From Blastocystis hominis (taxonomy: Eukaryota > Sar > Bigyra > Opalinata > Blastocystidae): DNA of 64,000 bases. Of this stretch, positions 20,504 through 31,745 are shown in pieces. Position numbers and translations under genes: made by a program. The stretch lies in NCBI RefSeq assembly GCF_000151665.1, contig NW_013171860.1, positions 303,939 through 367,938 on the forward strand. The letters run 5' to 3'. A model generated the notes under the pieces. It was given only the letters and a program-made list of their open reading frames with translations. It was not told the origin of the DNA and ran no database searches. Position 1 is the first letter of the stretch. Each line of letters opens with the position of its first letter.

Positions 20504-23500
20504 CTATACAAACGGATTTGGCATGATCTTTCCGCCGATCTCCACCTTCGTCGCCTCTCTGCGCGCGAACGGGTTCCCCGCGGACCCGGTCGGTCTTCGC
20601 ATGATCGCCAGCTCTCCCTTCTGCCTGGCCGCGAACGGGTTGAATCCGGGCCTTGCCTCCGGCTTTTTCTCGGGGTGGCGCACGATCGGCGCGAACACAT
20701 CGTACCCCAGATTGGGTTCCGGCGTGGGGCTCGGAACCGGCGGATTGGCGCCCACGCGGCTAAACGGATTGCCACAATTCGGAGCGAACGGATTCCCGCG
20801 GGGAGACGGCGTCGCCGGAGCGATGTACGGAATGCGTTTCCCGTGGTTAAACGGCGTCGGCAGACCCTCCGGCTCCTCGGGGGGCGGTAAAAGCGGGCGG
20901 CGCGGCCGCGGCATTCGGCTGAGAACCGCGGGAATCGGAGGAAGCGCGTCATCGGAGAAACTGCTCTCCGAAAACGAATCTTCGCTGGAAATCGAATCGA
21001 ACCGGTTTCTCCGGTTTCCACGTTTCGTTCGATCGAATTCTTCGTCCGAATCGTCGAATTCCTCGTCTTCTTCGGAATCCTCGTATCGACGGTTTCCACG
21101 GTTTCCACGGTTTCTCCGATCGAATTCTTCCTCCTCTTCGGAATCGTCGTACCGGTTTCCCCGGTTTCCCCGTTTCTTTCGATCGAATTCTTCGTCTTCT
21201 TCGTCGAATTCTTCGTCTTCGTCGCGGAACCGCGGTTTCCGCTCGGGCGTTTCCTCCTTGGCGGGCGTTTCGCCTTTGGGCTCGGCTTTTCCGAGTTTGA
21301 ATTTGGCGAACAAATTGCTCAGCGCCGCCTTCGCCTTGTTCTCGCCCGCGCCACTCGGTTTCTCCGGTTTCTCCGGTTTCTCCGGTTTCTCCATGGGTCC
21401 GTTGGGTCCGTTGGGGCGTGGGGGTCGCTTCGGTAACCGCGGGGGCAGCTTCGGTCTGCGGGGCGTTTCCTCGTCGAAGTCCTCCTCGCTGTCGTCGCGG
21501 TACCGATTCCCGCGGGGAGGCGGGGCTCTGGGCATGCCGGGTCTCCCGCGGGGCGGTGGTACCTCCTCGTCGAAGTCCTCGCTGTCGTCGCGGTATCGAT
21601 TCCCGCGGGGAGGCAGGGGTCTGGGCCCGCGGGGCATTCCGCGGGGCGGCGGAGCCATGCCGGGACGCGGAGGTCTGGGACCGCCAGGCATTCCTCTGGG
21701 ACCGCCGGGCATTCCTCGAGGCGGAGGCATGGGGGTGCGGCTGCGGGGCGGCGCGGACGAGTCGTCCTCCTCGTCGAACTCATTGGCAGCGTCGGCCTGC
21801 GGCCCCTGGCGCGGCCCCTTCATGGACCCAGCGGCGAACTCCTCGCTGGGCTCCTTCTTGGGCTCCTTCTTGGGCTGCCGACTCACCGCGATGTCCTCGA
21901 GAGGCATCTCTACGGGTCACGCCTTCTCTCCGCTCCCACGCGTCAGCGACGCGGCCATCGCCGTGCTGGACAGGCCCTTCATCGTCAGGAACAGCGTCTA
22001 CGCCTCACTCCCCCTCTTCTCTCCCACGCCCTGCTCCCCTGCCTCGTTCCGCATATGCACCACATGCCGCAGATACCCCTCTCGGTCCAGCTTCGCGAAC
22101 ACTTGGTCCAGCGGCAGCATCCCTTCCCCGAGCACTTTGCTCGCTCCCTGCACGATCTGCACGCGGATCCCCGCCAGCACTTCCAGCCCCATCGCGCCCG
22201 ACCCGAACCGGAAGCTCTCCGCCCAGTTGTACGGGACGATCCGCACGTCCTTCGTGCGCCGTTCCTCGTCGCTGATCGGCTGCCCCATCGCGTCCACGCC
22301 GGACAGCACCACGTGCGCGGGGCTGCGCGTGAAGAGGGAAACGGGGAACCTACCCGATGATGCGCAGACCCATGAGGTCGTTGACGCAGACCTGCAGCCC
22401 GGAATACCCGCGGAAATCGATGTCCTTGAGCGACAGATTGACTGGAGGTGAGCGGAGACAACGCAGACAAACGATTGGCCGCGCCGATTCCGAAGAACTT
22501 CCACCGCAGAAGGATGCAGAGCTCCTCGAGCTGCTTCTTGGTGATGTCGATGACGATGCAGTCCTGCATGGCGCACAGCGAATCCTTGCAGTCGTCCAGG
22601 ATGCGTCCCGGGCTAATCAGCTCGCTCGACGCGGTGGGCGTCACTACTCTTCACCAGCTTCCCTGTTTCTACGATCCACGTCGAACTCGTTCTCCTCTTC
22701 GCCCGACTTGGGCTTCATCATCTTCGCCATTTTGGCGGGATCGCCGACCATTCCCTTCCCCAGAATCAGCACGTGCCGCCGATTCTTCGCCTTCATCGAC
22801 GGCGCCCAGATCTGCTTCCCGCTCTCGATCTTCTTCCCGCCGTACAGGTCGCCGATGAGCTTCAAGATCTGCAGCTTGAGCCCGGTGAGCGGCAGCTGGT
22901 TCTCCTTCACCCAGTCGAACATCACGTAGTCGAACCGTTTCGCCGCTTCCTCCTGCGCCGGATCCAGCTGTGCGTTACGCGAAGACACCGAGAAAGAGTA
23001 CGGTCAGATAGGTCTTGTAGGTGTCGCGCGTGAGCGACCAGAGAAGCGTGTTCGCGGTTGTCTTCGCGGTGTAGCTGCAGCGATTCTGCTCTTTGAGCAA
23101 TTCGGCTCCCAGCACCGCGCCGGGACCCAGAATCGCGATTACCTTCTCGTCTCCCTCTATGCGTTACCCGGTTTCCCCGATTCGACGCGGCGTTTTCTTG
23201 GTGACGCGGACCTGCCCTCCGACGACGAAGAAACAGGCGGCAAAGTCGTCTCCCTCCTTGCAGAGCACGGTGTCTTTGTTCATGTACGTGGTGGTGAGCT
23301 GGTAGCGCAGCAGATTCAGCTACGTTCGATCGAACTCGATCTCCCCTACCGCCTCCTCGTCATAATCCTCGATCATTCCGTCGAGCATCGTGACCAGGCC
23401 CTGCACGCTCTGCCCCATCAGCAGCCGCTTCACCGACAGCGCGAGCTCGCGATGCCCCTTCTTCATCATCCGCTCGATCGCTGCCCTTCAGCCCTCCTTC

Positions 23501-25955
23501 CTCACCCTCCTACCGCTCACGCTCAGACTCAGACACACCGTATCGTCCTCCGCGATCGCCGTGTACCCGCTCACATCGTCGATCAGCGCCTCGCCGCCGA
23601 ACCATTCGCCCGGGCCCAGCGTGACCAGCTGGTACGTGTTGGTCACCAGCTTCACTTGTCCCTTCACGATGAACAGCAGCGACGAGCTCGCCGAGTCGCC
23701 GGATTTGATGATCAGCGTGTCGCGGTGGATGTACGCGGGAGAGAAGTACTCCGACGCCTCTGCGAGAATCTGGGCGCGCATCGGCTCGATGAGCCCGCGG
23801 TTATTCACCAGCAGGCGCAGCAGCGTGTTCTGGCAGGCCACTTTGAACATTTCCTCGCGGGGAATCGTCGGAATGATCTGCACGTCAGTCCGGTTCCACG
23901 GTTCCACCTTCCGGAAGGTGTTTCCCTTGTTGGAATTCGGTCCGATTCGCAGCGTCACGGCGCCGTACACGGGGGAATGGTCCGAATCGCGGATATAATC
24001 GATCTCGTCATATCTGCGATCGGATTGGCCGCACCAATCCCCACTTATAAATGTACAGCATCGACGCGACGTCCGTCGGATACGCCTGGAACAGGATTCG
24101 GTCGGTGAAGCTACGGATTACCGCGGTTCTGGTCCTCTACGAGGGAGTTCTGCGCGTGGCGCCCGCGTCTTTCATTTCGTGGTCGTAGCAATTGAACACG
24201 ACCGCTAAATCCTTGTAGCCCTTCGGATCGCCCTCCTCGTTCTTCTACCCGTCACATCCCCGCGGTGAGCGCACCTTCCGCTTGTAGGTGGGGGCGAACC
24301 GCGGCAAAGTGAGTTCCTGGAAGCCGGGGAAGGTGGCGGCGGTGGCGAGGCAGGGCGTCAATTGGTCGTTGTCGATGAGCGTGTAGGCGGCGTCGGCGTC
24401 GTTGTTTCCGATGGCTTTGACGATTAACTGCAGGCACTACGCGGGCAAATCGCTCGATTACCGAATAAAAAGTACGTCTTCGGGCGCCATGTCGATTCGG
24501 TAGTTCATATCGCCCATAGTGAACACATAGCCTTTTCGCTCGCTGTCGTCCAGCACCAGCGCCTGCACCAGCTCGCTACGCGTCAGCGCCTCTTCTCTTC
24601 GCTCTCTCCTACACGGCGTTCTTGTTTCGCTTCGCCAGCTTCGATTCGCCGTGCTGATCCGACGCCAAGTGGCAGCAGATGAAATCAACCTGCGTGTGCA
24701 GGTCCGGAACGCCCTCCCACGCCGTCAGATCCAGCGGGCAGCGCACGCGGACGCCTCCCTTGTTGCTCGCGCGCGTCACCACCAGGTTCTTCCCCAGAGC
24801 GACGTTTTTCGTGGCGATTTCCGCCATGGGGACCAGTCCCGACTGAATCAAGTCGATCCGAATGAACAGCTGCGCGTGAAACGGGGAAACCGAGGCTACG
24901 ATCACCGCGATATAACCGTGGAAACCGACCTCCTTGCGCGTGCTGCCGACCTTCTCCTGGACGGCGTGGAAATCGCTGCCGATGACGCCGGAGGCGCGCA
25001 TTTCGAGCTCGGGGAGTTCTGCAATGCAGACCAATCCTTGTGGATACTCATGCATTCCTCCACCCCCACCGCGATAAGGTCGAACGAGTTGGGCACCCAC
25101 TCCTCCAGGTTGTAGGGAGGGTCGCACTCGCCCATGTTCCACGTGCCGGCCCAGATGTCCAGCGACTGTGCGTTAGATTTCCGCGGGAGACAAGAGCCTA
25201 CCAGCGTCTGCGAGTTGTCGCCCTTCACAGCGTTTAGCAGACGCGGCTTCAGCTTCGCGCGCAGAGCGGAGACGGCGGCGGTGTGGTGCATTTTGAGGTC
25301 TTTTGGCTGCGGTGGAGAGGGGAAATGAGGCATACACGACGAGTGTCCGGAGTGATGATCTCGCCGGGACTCAGATAGTCGTCTTCGTCGATGCTCTTGA
25401 AATCTTCGCCTTCTTCGAGGAACTAGACAGGCAAGAGCGGGAAATCCCACATACGTCGATGTTTGCCTGGATAGCCGCGAACCAGCCTGTGTAATCCATA
25501 TCCATAACGCACTCGAAGCAGAACTTGCACTTTTCGTTGGGACACAAAACATTGAAGCGCTTCTTAACCTGCTTATCGGCTTGGATCTCTGCTCCGTTCA
25601 GATTGATGCACGCCTACGAGGAAGAGGAATTCGGAATAAAACACCATCGCGACTGGATCTCCCAAATTTGCATAGACCACGATTCTATCCTGGAGTAGAA
25701 CCACGACTCGTTTGGAATAGCCAGGCGAGCGCTTTCCCTTCTTTAATAGAAATCCACTCTTCACGACGGGTTCTTTAATCTTTGGTAGTGTGCGATGTCT
25801 ACACATTGATTTCATCAAAATAATAAAAACAGTCGTCTGTGCTTAATACACACATATTCAGGAAGAATTTCCTTTCCATGTTGTAAAAACATGCGTTGAC
25901 TCTTGCATCCCTCATGGACACAATTAACAAAGACCAACTCTCCCTTGTTGGACAT
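20504..25955 (-). CDS. PH + inositol polyphosphate 5-phosphatase + two CNB domains + C2-like + NPF tail
   Basis: About 20 introns (25-41 nt, most 29-34) splice to one frame of roughly 1,610 codons. Order: Cys/His N-terminus (C-x4-C..C-x2-H, residues 11-40); PH domain (57-150; KSGFLLKKGKRSPGYSKRVV); 5-phosphatase (210-555; AGTWNMG, FDLIAVGVEE, ICCHLAS, FTMGDMNYRI, RTPSFTDRILF, SDHSPVY), which removes the 5-phosphate of phosphoinositides or inositol phosphates; a first cyclic-nucleotide-binding fold (590-700; LLFIVKGQVKLV, GPGEWFGGEALI); a second (705-837; ACFFVVGGQVRV, GPGAVLGAELL); a C2-like region (980-1145); and a tail of about 460 residues rich in Pro, Arg-Gly-Asn and Asp/Glu with five NPF motifs. 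NPF motifs bind EH-domain endocytic proteins, as in synaptojanin. The phosphate-binding Arg of both CNB folds seems replaced (GYTA, SYTA). Start ATG 25955; no internal 3'-end motif was seen. Confidence 0.8.
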
Positions 25956-26018
25956 ATTTTGGGACAAAATGGGAATTACATGGATTTTCCTTGATCATCA
26001 ACGACCACTGTGCGTACC

Positions 26019-26026
26019 AACAAACA
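26019..26026 (-). terminator. TGTTTGTT 3'-end motif of the PA-TM-RING gene
   Basis: Minus-strand octamer 87 nt past the RING gene stop and upstream of the 5-phosphatase start. Confidence 0.7.
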
Positions 26027-26113
26027 GCCGAAAAGAAAAAATACAATTTATAATTCAATAATTCAATAATTAATTAATCACAATGATAATTCAATAATAA
26101 AGTACAATAATTG

Positions 26114-27253
26114 CTATATGCAGATGGATACAATAATGACAGTCACCAACACAATGACTCCATACTGATAACAAGTCACATTCACCTTCCTCCGAAGCTC
26201 TACAATGAATCCACCACTCGCAAACCTCACCAAATTCCATTCGAATTTCCTTGTCGTGCGCGATCTCTCCCAATTCCTACACATCACCCAATCGCGTGAG
26301 TTCGACCAGATCTTTGCCTCGATAAAACGGCAATCTGCAAACGGGACAAACCTTGCTCTGTTTTCCAAGCCATGGAACAATACATTGGTAATGGAAAACA
26401 TGTCCACAAGGAAGCATGGAGACTTTTTCTCCCTTGCAAAATTCGGCTAAACAAATGCTGCATAACGTTTCCTTGATGGAAACATCGTAATAGCTCGAAG
26501 GGATCGTCATGATCCGCCTCTTCACCTTTTCGTTGACTCGTTTGTTGATCATTTTAGAGCTAAAGTGATACTGCACCATACCGTATCCGAGAACCATCAA
26601 GAAAACGATGATTCCCATTACCCACTTTGCAATGATGATAGTTCTCGAGTGGACTAGAAGCAATGAGAGTGAATAAATGCGCCATTTACTTTCTCCTGAT
26701 TCACTTATTCGGATATCGAAGTTCGTTTCATGAAGAGAATGGGCAAGAGCGTGACCGACATTTTTCTCGACTAAAATGGAGCAGATTCGCACCTATTTCT
26801 AGAATGAGGATTCGAGCGTCGTACTGCTTTTGCTATGGATGCGTTAGAAATCGAGGGAATATAAACTCGCATCTCTTGCTCTGTGGTCACGTTTGCTGAA
26901 AATACAACTGCAGCAGCGCCATCTAGTTGAGCCTATTTGTTAGGCACGCGAACGAGAGGAACGGAATAAATCAGTTGTTCCAAAGACTTGTTAGAATGTA
27001 ACAAATCGGTGTACGAAAAGAAGACCGCTCTTTTATTAATGTTGGACTGTTTGTAAAGCGAACTGTTATAGTATAGTAATTCACCACTATAACCTACACT
27101 TCACAAGCAAAAACTAGTTATACGACACATAAACACACTTCCAATTTTCAAGCGAATATGTGTATATGTAGTTTCCGAGGGATACTTCACAACTAAGGAT
27201 TGGCACACAGATAATAGAAAAGTAACAAAAAATATCGCACAGAAAGTCATCAT
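26114..27253 (-). CDS. PA-TM-RING E3 ubiquitin ligase (Goliath/RNF13-like)
   Basis: Membrane E3 ligase of the endosomal/secretory system. Start MMTFCAIFFVTFLLSVCQS is a signal peptide. A protease-associated (PA) domain follows (AQLDGAAAVVFSANVTTEQ, YIPSISNASIAKAV), then a membrane segment (IIIAKWVMGIIVFLMVLGYG) and a RING-H2 domain: C-x2-C (LCSICLAEF), CGHVFHYQCIVPWL, then CPVC. The Cys/His order C3H2C3 is complete, so an active ligase is likely. Introns of 30-32 nt (for example inside KIGSVFMC/RYSGEL and before AQLDGAAAV) give a continuous frame. Two more 31-nt introns after LTRLGD add a C-terminal tail with a second membrane segment ending SICI; without them the protein stops at 26277. The second membrane span is unusual for the family. 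Confidence 0.85.
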
Positions 27254-27355
27254 TGAATTTCGCAAAAGAGATGAATCAATACTCGTAAAAATGATCCGTT
27301 TTTATAACCTCTCCTATTTTGCTCCACTTCCGCGGGGATCCGCCCTCTTTGTTCC

Positions 27356-27363
27356 AACAAACA
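27356..27363 (-). terminator. TGTTTGTT 3'-end motif of the eS1 gene
   Basis: Minus-strand octamer 29 nt past the TAA of the ribosomal protein gene. Confidence 0.75.
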
Positions 27364-27392
27364 ATCCACTCGTTGTGTCAGCTTTCTCACCC

Positions 27393-28247
27393 TTAGAGAC
27401 GACCTCCCGATCCAGCCATGGGAGCCACAGTCTCCTCCACCTTCACGCCCTCTTCCTCCTTCTTCACGACATCGGCGTGCTGCTCCATCAGCTTCACCGT
27501 ATCGATCTTGGGCGACTTGATCATCTTCACCTTGCGGATCAGCGTGTTCTCCAGAGGATAGATCTTGTTGCACTCCTTCTGAATGCGAGCACCGATCGAC
27601 TCCATGCACAGCTTCGGAACCAGCGTCGCAAGATCGCACTTCGACACCTCGTCCGTGATGATCTCCACCATCTTCGCACGAATGCGGTGGATCTGAGAGG
27701 CCTGCGCGTAGCAAGTCTTCTTGTTCTGGTTGTCCTGCTTGCGGGTGAACGCGATGCAGAACAGACGCAGCTTGTAACCGTCGGTGGTAGACACCTCCAC
27801 GTTGCACTCGATCAGAGTCTTCCACTTCTTGATCAGAGAACCCAGCTTGTCGCGGGTGATGTCCATTCCGTAGAAGAGGGTGATGCACTTATCTCCCTGC
27901 ACGTCCTCCACTCGCAGCTTGATCTTGCGGTAACCCTGCTCCTCGTTCTTGCTCAGATCACCCAGATTGGCCTCGAAAATACGTCCCTTCAGACCCTCCG
28001 AAGCGATTTTCAATCCCGAAGTACGAGACACGAGCGTCTTGCACACATCACGCACCAGGAACTGGTTCGGGGCACGCACGTCGTACCACTCCTTCTTAGC
28101 CATGGTATCAATCACCTTCTTTCCCTTTCCTTTCTTACTGACTTTCTTCTGAGATTTGCCTAGAAATCGGTTAGCACTCTACTGTTCTCCAAAAGCGGGA
28201 ACAAAACGAAAATTCACTAGAAATAGAAATTTCTTACCAATAGCCAT
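27393..28247 (-). CDS. RPS3A: 40S ribosomal protein eS1 (S3a)
   Basis: Structural protein of the small ribosomal subunit near the mRNA exit. Spliced N-terminus MAIGKSQKKVSKKGKGKKV, then KKEWYDVRAPNQFLVRDV, KTLVSRTSGLKIASEGLKGR, FEANLGDLSKNEE, CLTLF-like GDKCITLFYGMDITRDKL, RLFCIAFTRKQ, YAQASQIHRIRAKM and KLCMESIGARIQKECNKIYP. The match is nearly full length, ending in an acidic/Gly tail. The only intron (28160-28237) is 78 nt, more than twice the local norm, and follows the tenth coding base; a 5'-proximal intron is common in ribosomal protein genes. The start ATG is at 28247. Confidence 0.96.
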
Positions 28248-28397
28248 TGTCTGACACAACAATTGTTGAATAGAAAGAAGAAAGACAGAAATAGGGTACA
28301 GGGGCGAGATATAATCACCAAATATGCAGAATTGGGTCACATTGCTTATTCCAGCTAGATTATAAATGATGATTAATGAAAACGCCTTAGAGTTAAT

Positions 28398-28588
28398 ATG
28401 GATTGTGAATCGATAGATTCATTTGTTGCAAACTGTGACAGATTGTTAACCAAAGCACATAGACGATTACTAGATTTTTCAATGTGTATATTACCATTAA
28501 TAAAACCCAAATTTTGGCATTACGTAATATTCAGAAAAAGTCATCGAGTTTTCCTCTACTGCGTTTTTGGAGTTCATAGTGATAGATG
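28398..28588 (+). CDS. Possible small protein, unrecognised
   Basis: Open frame starting MDCESIDSFVANCDRLLTKA. With a 51-nt intron (GTGTATATTACC to ATTCAG) it would end IKSHRVFLYCVFGVHSDR with a TGA that overlaps the ATG of the next gene (ATGA, 28585-28588). I cannot match it to a family. The intron is longer than usual and the region may simply be the promoter of the flanking divergent genes. Confidence 0.2.
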
Positions 28589-31450
28589 ACAAAAGGCCGT
28601 ATTGTGGAGACTATTTTAATCGCGTTCCTTTTGCTAGTTGCTATTTTTGTATATGTTGGTATAGAATTGTTTGATAACGGTTAGACAGATATTCGTAGAT
28701 ATAACGATATTGTAAATAATGTGGAAGATATCGTGTTTGTGGTAATGTTTTTCCGTTGGTTATTTTTGTAGAGACAGTATTTTGGAAGTGGTGTTGCCCA
28801 AAGAAAGAGGGGGAATATTCGTTCCACAACGAATCAAGTCACTTCTAGTGAACCAAGTGTGTTGTTTAATGCTTTCAAGAATTCGTTTGATAATGTGAAC
28901 AAGCATCTGGATGCAAGCACGTTGATTTCTTCAGACGAGAATTCCGAGTCGAGTAGATTGATTGTTTAGGAGAAATGAGAAATAGTCGATGAGACAGCCC
29001 AGCCCACTTTTGCAGCAGATGAGGAATTTGAGAACGTCTCGGGTAGTGAAGCAGTGGATGTAGTCGAAGAGAGTCAACCAACCGAAATGGCGAATTTATC
29101 CGAGGAATCTCCAGTGAAAGAAGAAAAGGGGCAGGTGGAAAGCAACAGTGAGAACGAAAAGGGTGAAGAGACGATGGAATCGGATGAGAATGAAAGGGGA
29201 AATGATTCTACCACTAATCCAGAGGGCGAAGAGAACGGAAAGACCGAAGACAACAATAATGATAATGATAATGATAATGATAATGATGATGGCAAGGAAT
29301 CTGAAGAGACCAAAGAGGCCGAGGAGACAAATGAATCAGAGGAGTCGAAAGAATCGAATGAATCAGAGGAGTCGAAAGAGTCGAATGAATCAGAGGAGTC
29401 GAAAGAATCGAATGAATCAGAGGAGTCGAAAGAGTCGAATGAATCTGAAGAAACAAAAGAGAGTGGTGATGACAAGGAATCTGAAGAATCTGAAGAATCC
29501 AATAAGTCTGAAGAAAGTGAGTCAAATGAAAATCCCGAAGAGATTCAAAGTGAAAAGACTGAGAATCTTCAGGACTCACAGGAGGAAAAGGAATCTTCGA
29601 AGTTGGCCAAACCCGAAAAGCCCGGCAAATCCCAAAAGCCCAAGAAAAGCCGAAAGTCCTCCAAATCCGCCAAACCCGATAAGGTTTCCACGGTTTCCAC
29701 GGTTACTCCATCAGAGAGCAGTGACGAGTCATCGGTGGAAACGGAGGTCCCTTCCTCTGCGGTGGAAATCGAAGAGGTGAGCGATGAAAAAATCGCGGCA
29801 ATCCAAGACGAAGAACCCGCCAAAACCGAGAAAAACCCGCTCTATGATGACGAAACTTCCAATGAAACTGGAGAAACTGGAGAAACTGGAGAAACTGGAG
29901 AAACTGGAGAGGCAGACAAGGAAGAAACGGAAGAAGCAGACACAGAGAAAGGGGAAACTGGAGAAACAGAGGAAACCGGGGAAGCAGAAAAAGAAGAAAC
30001 GGTAGAAACCGAGAAAAGTGGAGAAAGCGATGAAGCCGACGACTCTGAGACTGGAGAAACTGGAGAAACAGTAGAAACGGAGGAGAAAAACGCGGAATCG
30101 TCGAAGGAGGAAGGAATAACCGCGGAAGAGGAAGCGTCGGACCCGTTGTTGGCGCAGCTGCCGTCGGATTCGCTGGGTGGGAAGAAGAAAAAGAAGAAGT
30201 TGATCCGTCACGTGCGCATCTCGAAGACGATCGTGATGGTGAGCAAGGACAAAACGCGTCGCTTCCGGTTCAACAAGGACCACATTCCTCGCACACGCGG
30301 CGTGCGGCTGAACCTCACGATCCCCGTGGCTCCGCTGCCGCCGCAGCCGAAAGGAACGCGGTTCTCTCTGGTGGCTTTCACGACGGCGGACGTGGCGCGC
30401 GTGGGCGAAGCAGAGAGTGGTGACGGGTAGAACTACGCGCACAGCTTCAAGATCGTGAACTGGCTGCGCATGATGTGTCTGTTCCAGCGCGAGTTCAACG
30501 CTCACGCGATGGTGTTCACGCGCAGCAAGCAGATCATCGCGCAGGCGAGCGAGTGCGGCATCACCATCGTCAAGAAATACCCGTCGGACTGCGCGGAGCC
30601 GGTGAGATGTAGGACGAATCGGTTCGGAATGCCCTATGTGCGCGGCATGTTCGCCAAGGCGAAGCAGATGTTCGATAGCGATTACTACGGGTACATCAAC
30701 AGCGACATTCTGCTCACTTTCAATCTCTTCGACGTCCTCGAGATCTGCAAGAAGAACGCCGAGCTCGGCATCATGAGTCTTCGCGTAGTTTCCACGTTTC
30801 TACGATTAGGAATAGCACGAAATCGCGGGGAGAGTGCACGAAGTGGCGAAGTACAACCCGCTTCCCAACGAAAACCTGACCGTCTATCTCAAATATCTTC
30901 GTTCTGCGGCGCTTCGCATGCGTCCGTTGCGTCACGAGCATTCCGCTGTAGGCGATGAAAGTTCCTCTCACGCAGGATTACTTCATTTTCTCGCGGTATT
31001 TCAACTTCTCGTCGTTCAAGCCGGTGGTGATCGGGCGTCTCAAAGTGGACAATTACTTGCTTTCTGTGCCGTACGAAGCGCCCGAAACGCCGGAGGACTG
31101 GAAATACGCGGTGGACCCGAAGGACGGGAAGCGTGCGAACAAAGGAAACCTGATTAACACGTCGCATAACGGTGAGCGAAGCGCGTTGGATGCGCTGATG
31201 TTTAGTGATCGGGTTCCATTTGGGGCTGGACGGATATCACCATCGAATGAAGCGGGATCATTTGAACTCGCAGGATAGCAATTGGAACTTGGAGTATTTC
31301 CGCAACGTGCATCGCTCGCATGGATCGCTGATGTACTCCAATTTCGTGTTTCGTAGGCGTGGGATAGCGGAATGAGGCGTAGCGTCCTCTCGCAAGGCAT
31401 TGATGCTGGGCTATGTGAAGGACTTGGAGCGACGACGAGCTTCTCTTTAG
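28586..31450 (+). CDS. Type II membrane protein with acidic stalk and glycosyltransferase-like domain
   Basis: Starts MTKGRIVETILIAFLLLVAI, a single N-terminal membrane anchor with a short basic cytosolic end, as in Golgi glycosyltransferases. A stalk of roughly 430 residues follows, made of Glu, Ser, Thr, Asn and Lys with short repeats (ESEESKESN, GETGETGE, NDNDNDND). The C-terminal domain carries FKIVNWLRMMCLFQREFN, RFGMPYVRGMFAKAKQMF, DYYGYINSDILLTFNLFDV, DYFIFSRYFNF and KPVVIGRLKVDNYLL, ending HLGLDGYHHRMKRDHLNSQD. The YGYINSDILL block looks like the nucleotide-sugar site (DxD-like, here NSD) of GT-A type glycosyltransferases. Introns of 30-34 nt; one near 30935 is ambiguous (30 or 40 nt, depending on acceptor). 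The sugar donor is unknown. Confidence 0.72.
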
Positions 31451-31745
31451 TGTGGAATTGAATGAATGGATTGTTTGTTGCGAGAAGCAAATCGAGGAGA
31501 TTTCCGAGTCGTGTAGAATGAAATGAAATGAAATGAATCGATTCTGTGCCACATCAAACAGAAAAGGGAAGCAAGTCTCTCGTGTAGAATAATAATAATA
31601 ACACCTGATTGTTGAATAAACTCAACAAAACAAATAAGTCTTTCGTGTAGAATCGAATCAATAAATTGTTTGTCGCTCATACTCAACACATCGAAGAGAT
31701 TTCCCTTTCGTGTACAATAGAACGAATCGATTGTTTACTGCATCA
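31446..31745. repeat. Degenerate tandem repeat of about 60-70 bp, about five units
   Basis: Units begin near 31450, 31512, 31579, 31646 and 31712 with variants of CGTGTAGAAT, then an AATCGATTGTTTG-like core, then CATCAAAC or AGAGATTTCC. The units surround the 3'-end signals of two convergent genes and look like duplicated 3' flanking DNA that has drifted. Confidence 0.6.
31472..31479 (+). terminator. TGTTTGTT 3'-end motif of the type II membrane protein gene
   Basis: Octamer 21 nt after the TAG, inside the first unit of a degenerate tandem repeat. Confidence 0.75.

Noticed and set aside
20361-22451. Plus-strand ORF of 696 codons
   Set aside because: It is the complement of the Pro/Arg/Glu-rich NPF tail of the 5-phosphatase gene and ends where the coding strand's introns begin.
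29330-29450. Regularly spaced repeat resembling a CRISPR array
   Set aside because: The repeats are contiguous 30-bp units without unique spacers and keep the protein frame; this is a coding tandem repeat in a eukaryotic gene.
29074-29579. Antisense Ser/Asp/Phe ORFs over the acidic stalk
   Set aside because: They are mirror products of the GAA/TCG repeat coding for the Glu/Ser stalk and have no independent features.
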